This document shows positions 31,401-32,280 of a stretch of 32,280 bases of DNA, piece after piece. Under the pieces are notes generated by a model, which was not told where the DNA came from, made no database searches, and worked only from the letters and a program-made list of their open reading frames with translations. Location: contig JAQUCE010000058.1 of the NCBI GenBank assembly GCA_028686345.1, positions 1 through 32,280 on the forward strand. The letters are read 5' to 3'. How positions within the stretch are numbered: position 1 is the stretch's first letter; every line of letters begins with the position of its first letter. Origin of the DNA: Kiritimatiellia bacterium (GTDB lineage Bacteria; Verrucomicrobiota; Kiritimatiellia; RFP12; UBA1067). The translations under genes and the position numbers were made by a program.

Positions 31401-31977
31401 CGGCACGGTTATCGGTTCCGGCTCCCTGGCTAAAAACGGCACTGGCTCCCTGATCTTTACCGGTCACAACACCTACACAGGCTCACTCTCAGTCAATGCC
31501 GGCGGCTTCGGCGTGGCAGGTGCCGGAAGTGCCACTGCCGGTCCGGTCACTGTTGCGGCAGGTGCCACGCTCTTTGGCGATGGCCTGATGGGTGGCAGAG
31601 TAATTGTTCACAGCAACGCCGTTATCCATGCCGGCACTGCGGCGGCTTGCGGCACCCTGGAGATCGGCGATGGTCTGGTGATTGCTCCCGGCGCGTTGCC
31701 GCTCTGGCGGTACAGTACAGGTGCCAGCGATATGATTGTCGTCAACGGCCCCCTGGTATTCCCGACAAACGGTGTTCTGCAGGTGACGAGCCTGACAGCT
31801 GAACTCGCGCCCCCTGGCAAACGTGCGCTCTTCACCTCAACTCAAAGCATCCTCGGAGCAGATGATCTGACTGGCTGGAGAGTCGAAGGCGCGACCAACT
31901 CAACGCTGGTCTACAACAACGACCGCACAATAATCTACTTCACCCGTCCATGCGGCACTTTAATCATAATTCACTAA
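25432..31977 (+). CDS. Giant exported autotransporter-associated beta-strand repeat protein with PA14 domain
   Basis: A 2181-residue surface protein with a signal peptide (about 1-28, ending SSALGA). Short beta-strand repeats of the PATR type recur throughout, such as GGLSKTGAGALSLAG (about 123), LIKTGSGNLTLPTLTN, LIKEGPGTLEIHSGG, GKLIKTGAESLVLNNPYNTYAG, and near the end GSLAKNGTGSLIFTGHNTYTG. Inserted among them are a carbohydrate-binding-like domain at about 182-341 (LLNPGFELP start), a PA14 domain at about 1218-1367 (GLTGYYYN, GVYKFGVTCDDGFVLAVSG), and two copies of an unrecognised domain at about 1498-1683 and 1787-1975. No C-terminal autotransporter barrel, PEP-CTERM or other sorting signal is visible; it ends in TIIYFTRPCGTLIIIH. 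AGGAGA lies well placed before the ATG. Probably an adhesin or glycan-binding surface protein. Confidence 0.88.
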   Translation: MKSISSVCSRAITFATTVCIIASSALGAPPVLRWNGSSGNVWDTSTANWLDAGSAAVTWQPGAEASFEGSGGIVNISADVAVSNLTFTGNGYTLLGAGSLAVEGTLFVEAGTTNCVAARIGSTGGLSKTGAGALSLAGCNGALAVQGGTLIAAGSSFIDADISIAGSGKLLTLGDPDNTANLLLNPGFELPAMINGTWSYVSAGNIIANWSVTKSPHNMGRQNTAIAGSPWNSVGSSPEGVHMLIMQYGSAVEQSVNVPADGIYSIAFTHLLRKGYPENQIYVTLDGVPLVSFLNRNVEFNPGRFSSTALYLKAGSHTLGFSGEGQWSDRASMLDAVCFAPPSAANACRALAGDSVLKSVTGATVQLNHTGTLPLAYLAINGSAVAGTFNSSHASGIFNGNGALSCTTPGDVYTWSGTGRWSENSRWLDSLAPPAGGGNKLLMRFPATNTGFSTNDLAGAFLCNRLTAAGTLAGNPITLTNSIAGRSPVLRTAAPGTAVISAPLTAYVPLTLDVIGELSIIGNPLTLPNGSTLIKTGSGNLTLPTLTNTVSSLTIYDGFVKTPTLPPGASVTVLSQAGKRAGICLTEANHSFGNRITLRGSGLPTIATRAGGSVITDTDWIQCYGATTLFDVGAGDTLSIVQLLAAQLNVGVLFNTTLIKEGPGTLEIHSGGENASNNRAYLGGTILRNGTLALFEDDYGTLSGWSNPFNGRTYNGKGGSLGYNALTNAVTIGDASTQPNDDLALVAGGDGRWIGHNIEVMNAARNVTLGMTAGTVMFAGTLTLHRDITLAGPADGIMVFGDIVAAPDYSGSGVPTLSGLSGIVVEGAVPAELSLLLDGRSLSFGTLTAKATTLNALVIGSASASGELDIDFDVGINDTIDVTMPGGLTISNTVVNLYYARNGTPSAEAGTYTLFTYAAPLGGNVALLSVGNPQAGAGCAFSNDNINKRILLTISNTSGGASAVWKKPGSGSWDIGANWDIGSVPDAASVTPLFGLAIANPSTVTLGTARTVGGLAFNNFSYGYTLTGGSLTLDAGGATPLISVGAGRHTLDTTLSGTEGVQVAATAGAALLLTANAVVNTPLALAQGTIEIKDGASVTAGTTLSDGTSLRVVAPVGASLNSLHGAETSTLEFSGAGSKLTVNQSTQGTFAGVVRGDRTGKLIKTGAESLVLNNPYNTYAGLTEITAGTVGLKSTVLPGAVAVNAAGTLAVQPVPVNGLTGYYYNVTPDVANYTSLAAMEAHFAALTPALVSLSGAQNTTFDFGWSPNVLFPMPYGSGGSRTTQFEAVWRGVITVPLSGVYKFGVTCDDGFVLAVSGQTILKRNYYTAGWSYGAIRLEAGPHDMVLGYFQGLYSYGLTVQVTEPGSSSAITLPNSWLTPYSTIGTLSGSGALTFTAPDTALQANQSAMSVFSGTLSAPVGALLTKGGAGLLELGGAGVNSFNGDAEVRGGVLVLGNDERLGDTSIVNVHSNATFAVAGAERIGGVAGSGKIALGNLVYFIDFFDDASTGISPNKTYTHLLDFGTRSSPATVINGVSFNKVTAQTGNIGGYGWANFPPFKHGGNVPPGVPSGSGIYNLLYDMNYGWKHPGSATMQLTGLTPGKRYEVRLYNRCWGVGLRVQTFTFDPDGAGPASDSVTFNPDAANTLLNMLIYRYTAEATTLDIIIESWADNRAYHLYGISNEEVPGVAPSPPMLTVVPAAGQTRRFAGNISGKGSVVKAGAGTQIFSGTNTLAQPLSITAGTAILEAGASLQSGAVIMAGAALETSEGYVTLGGLSGEGTFNTGGMLYFKRFTSDADCGISPGKTYTHLLDFGNNANKSTVNGVVFNKVTATSGSINGFGWSGMPGSAHGGGEAGSIGVSPFEGIYKLIYDMNYNLKDGTMSITGLTIGKWYELRLYNRRWASVSYDRTQTFIFDPDGAGPISDVITFNPDSGDPMPNDNYLGYRYQAASTQLDINIHTEGAGTYHLYGLSNEEANGALKLNVAGSSVFDGTVIGSGSLAKNGTGSLIFTGHNTYTGSLSVNAGGFGVAGAGSATAGPVTVAAGATLFGDGLMGGRVIVHSNAVIHAGTAAACGTLEIGDGLVIAPGALPLWRYSTGASDMIVVNGPLVFPTNGVLQVTSLTAELAPPGKRALFTSTQSILGADDLTGWRVEGATNSTLVYNNDRTIIYFTRPCGTLIIIH
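29925..30480 (+). repeat. Internal domain duplication, copy 1 (giant protein)
   Basis: Encodes about 186 residues sharing an ordered set of motifs with 30790-31360: GISP(N/G)KTYTHLLDFG, FNKVTA, YDMNY, GKxYExRLYNR, TFxFDPDGAGP, TFNPD and YHLYGxSNEE. Each copy is followed by a beta-strand repeat segment, so the duplicated unit may be domain plus spacer. Confidence 0.9.
30790..31360 (+). repeat. Internal domain duplication, copy 2 (giant protein)
   Basis: The second copy of the same domain. The central loop between the GW and YDMNY motifs is richer in glycine (SAHGGGEAGS) than in copy 1, and the segment before YHLYG differs in length. The copies have diverged at the DNA level, so the duplication is not recent. 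Confidence 0.9.
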
Positions 31978-32280
31978 AGTAACTTCTCAATAACCGATCA
32001 GAGCACAAAGAACACATGGTTCACAAGGGTTATTGCGCAAGCCAATTTCTGCCGGCAAATCCCGCCTGTATATGTAGCGCCTGTTTTGACGCTAAGCCTC
32101 TGTAAAATCATAATTGAAAACAACTTACATCAAAAAAACGCTGTTTTTTGGCTCTTAGAGCGGTATTTTGACCCCTAAAATGAATGTTTAACGAATTTAT
32201 TCACGACTATTCGTGGTTGAAAATCAGTCCGAATTATTTTTCCAAAGTTTTATGTTGCATTTTTATGAATAATCAGTTTT
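31978..32280. other. AT-rich intergenic region after the giant gene
   Basis: No gene is seen. A partial D-type motif (GTAACTTCTCAATAACCGATC) starts at the stop codon. AATAACC at 31989 and GGTTATT at 32028 are inverted repeats, and CACGA/TCGTG forms a small hairpin at about 32203. None is followed by a T-run, so no intrinsic terminator is called. Confidence 0.5.

Overview
The window is a bacterial chromosome segment, probably from the PVC superphylum and most like Kiritimatiellota, Lentisphaerae or related Verrucomicrobiota metagenome lineages. I infer this from protein style, not from a marker-gene tree. The clues are a 2181-residue exported protein built of autotransporter-associated beta-strand repeats, a LamG plus beta-helix exported protein, a lipoprotein oxidoreductase with the LDPGHFHAAL signature, and intergenic regions full of short palindromic repeats. 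No rRNA, CRISPR array, transposase gene or prophage is visible.

Layout. 0.37-2.0 kb (+): khtT-khtU, a K+/H+ antiporter and its regulator. 2.0-2.4 kb (-): an Nfu-type Fe-S scaffold protein, tRNA-Pro(CGG) and a terminator. 2.5-3.9 kb (+): an exported N-acetylmuramoyl-L-alanine amidase, apparently leaderless. 4.0-5.4 kb (-): an unrecognised exported protein translationally coupled to a decayed fetB permease gene. 5.7-11.9 kb (-): gyrA with a tandem-repeat acidic tail, a lipoprotein of the GFO/IDH/MocA oxidoreductase fold, a LolA-like exported protein and a parvulin-type PPIase lipoprotein; this group is largely cell-envelope maintenance. 12.2-15.7 kb (+): an exported LamG/beta-helix/PKD-like protein, probably polysaccharide-directed. 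15.7-16.9 kb: a gene-free mosaic of palindromic repeats ending in a beta-helix gene scrap. 16.9-21.2 kb (-): TRAP transporter dctP-dctQ-dctM followed by phosphomannomutase/phosphoglucomutase, probably one operon. 21.2-21.9 kb: a second repeat mosaic. 21.9-23.2 kb (+): a small stress-type cluster (lipoprotein, a 52-residue DUF3309 protein, and a tandem PRC-barrel protein split by an in-frame amber codon). 23.4-24.9 kb (+): a B12-binding radical SAM/DUF4070 protein broken by a frameshift in a T7 run. 24.9-25.2 kb: a scrap of a large surface protein. 25.4-32.0 kb (+): the giant beta-strand repeat protein, with a PA14 domain and two copies of an unrecognised domain of about 190 residues.

The most unusual content is the intergenic repeat system. 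Several families recur: (C) elements of 95-97 bp bounded by inverted termini that change sequence between copies while staying complementary; (E/F) a conserved core of about 26 bp carried on two unrelated sets of 7-bp inverted arms; (B) a double-hairpin element in four copies; and (D) a module near the ends of the mosaics. The mosaics at 16.0-16.6 and 21.3-21.8 kb share modules, but one C element is inverted relative to its neighbours. Pairing preserved despite sequence change points to selection or replication acting on the folded form. Broken genes (fetB, the PRC-barrel gene, the radical SAM gene and two surface-protein scraps) lie mostly next to these repeats.
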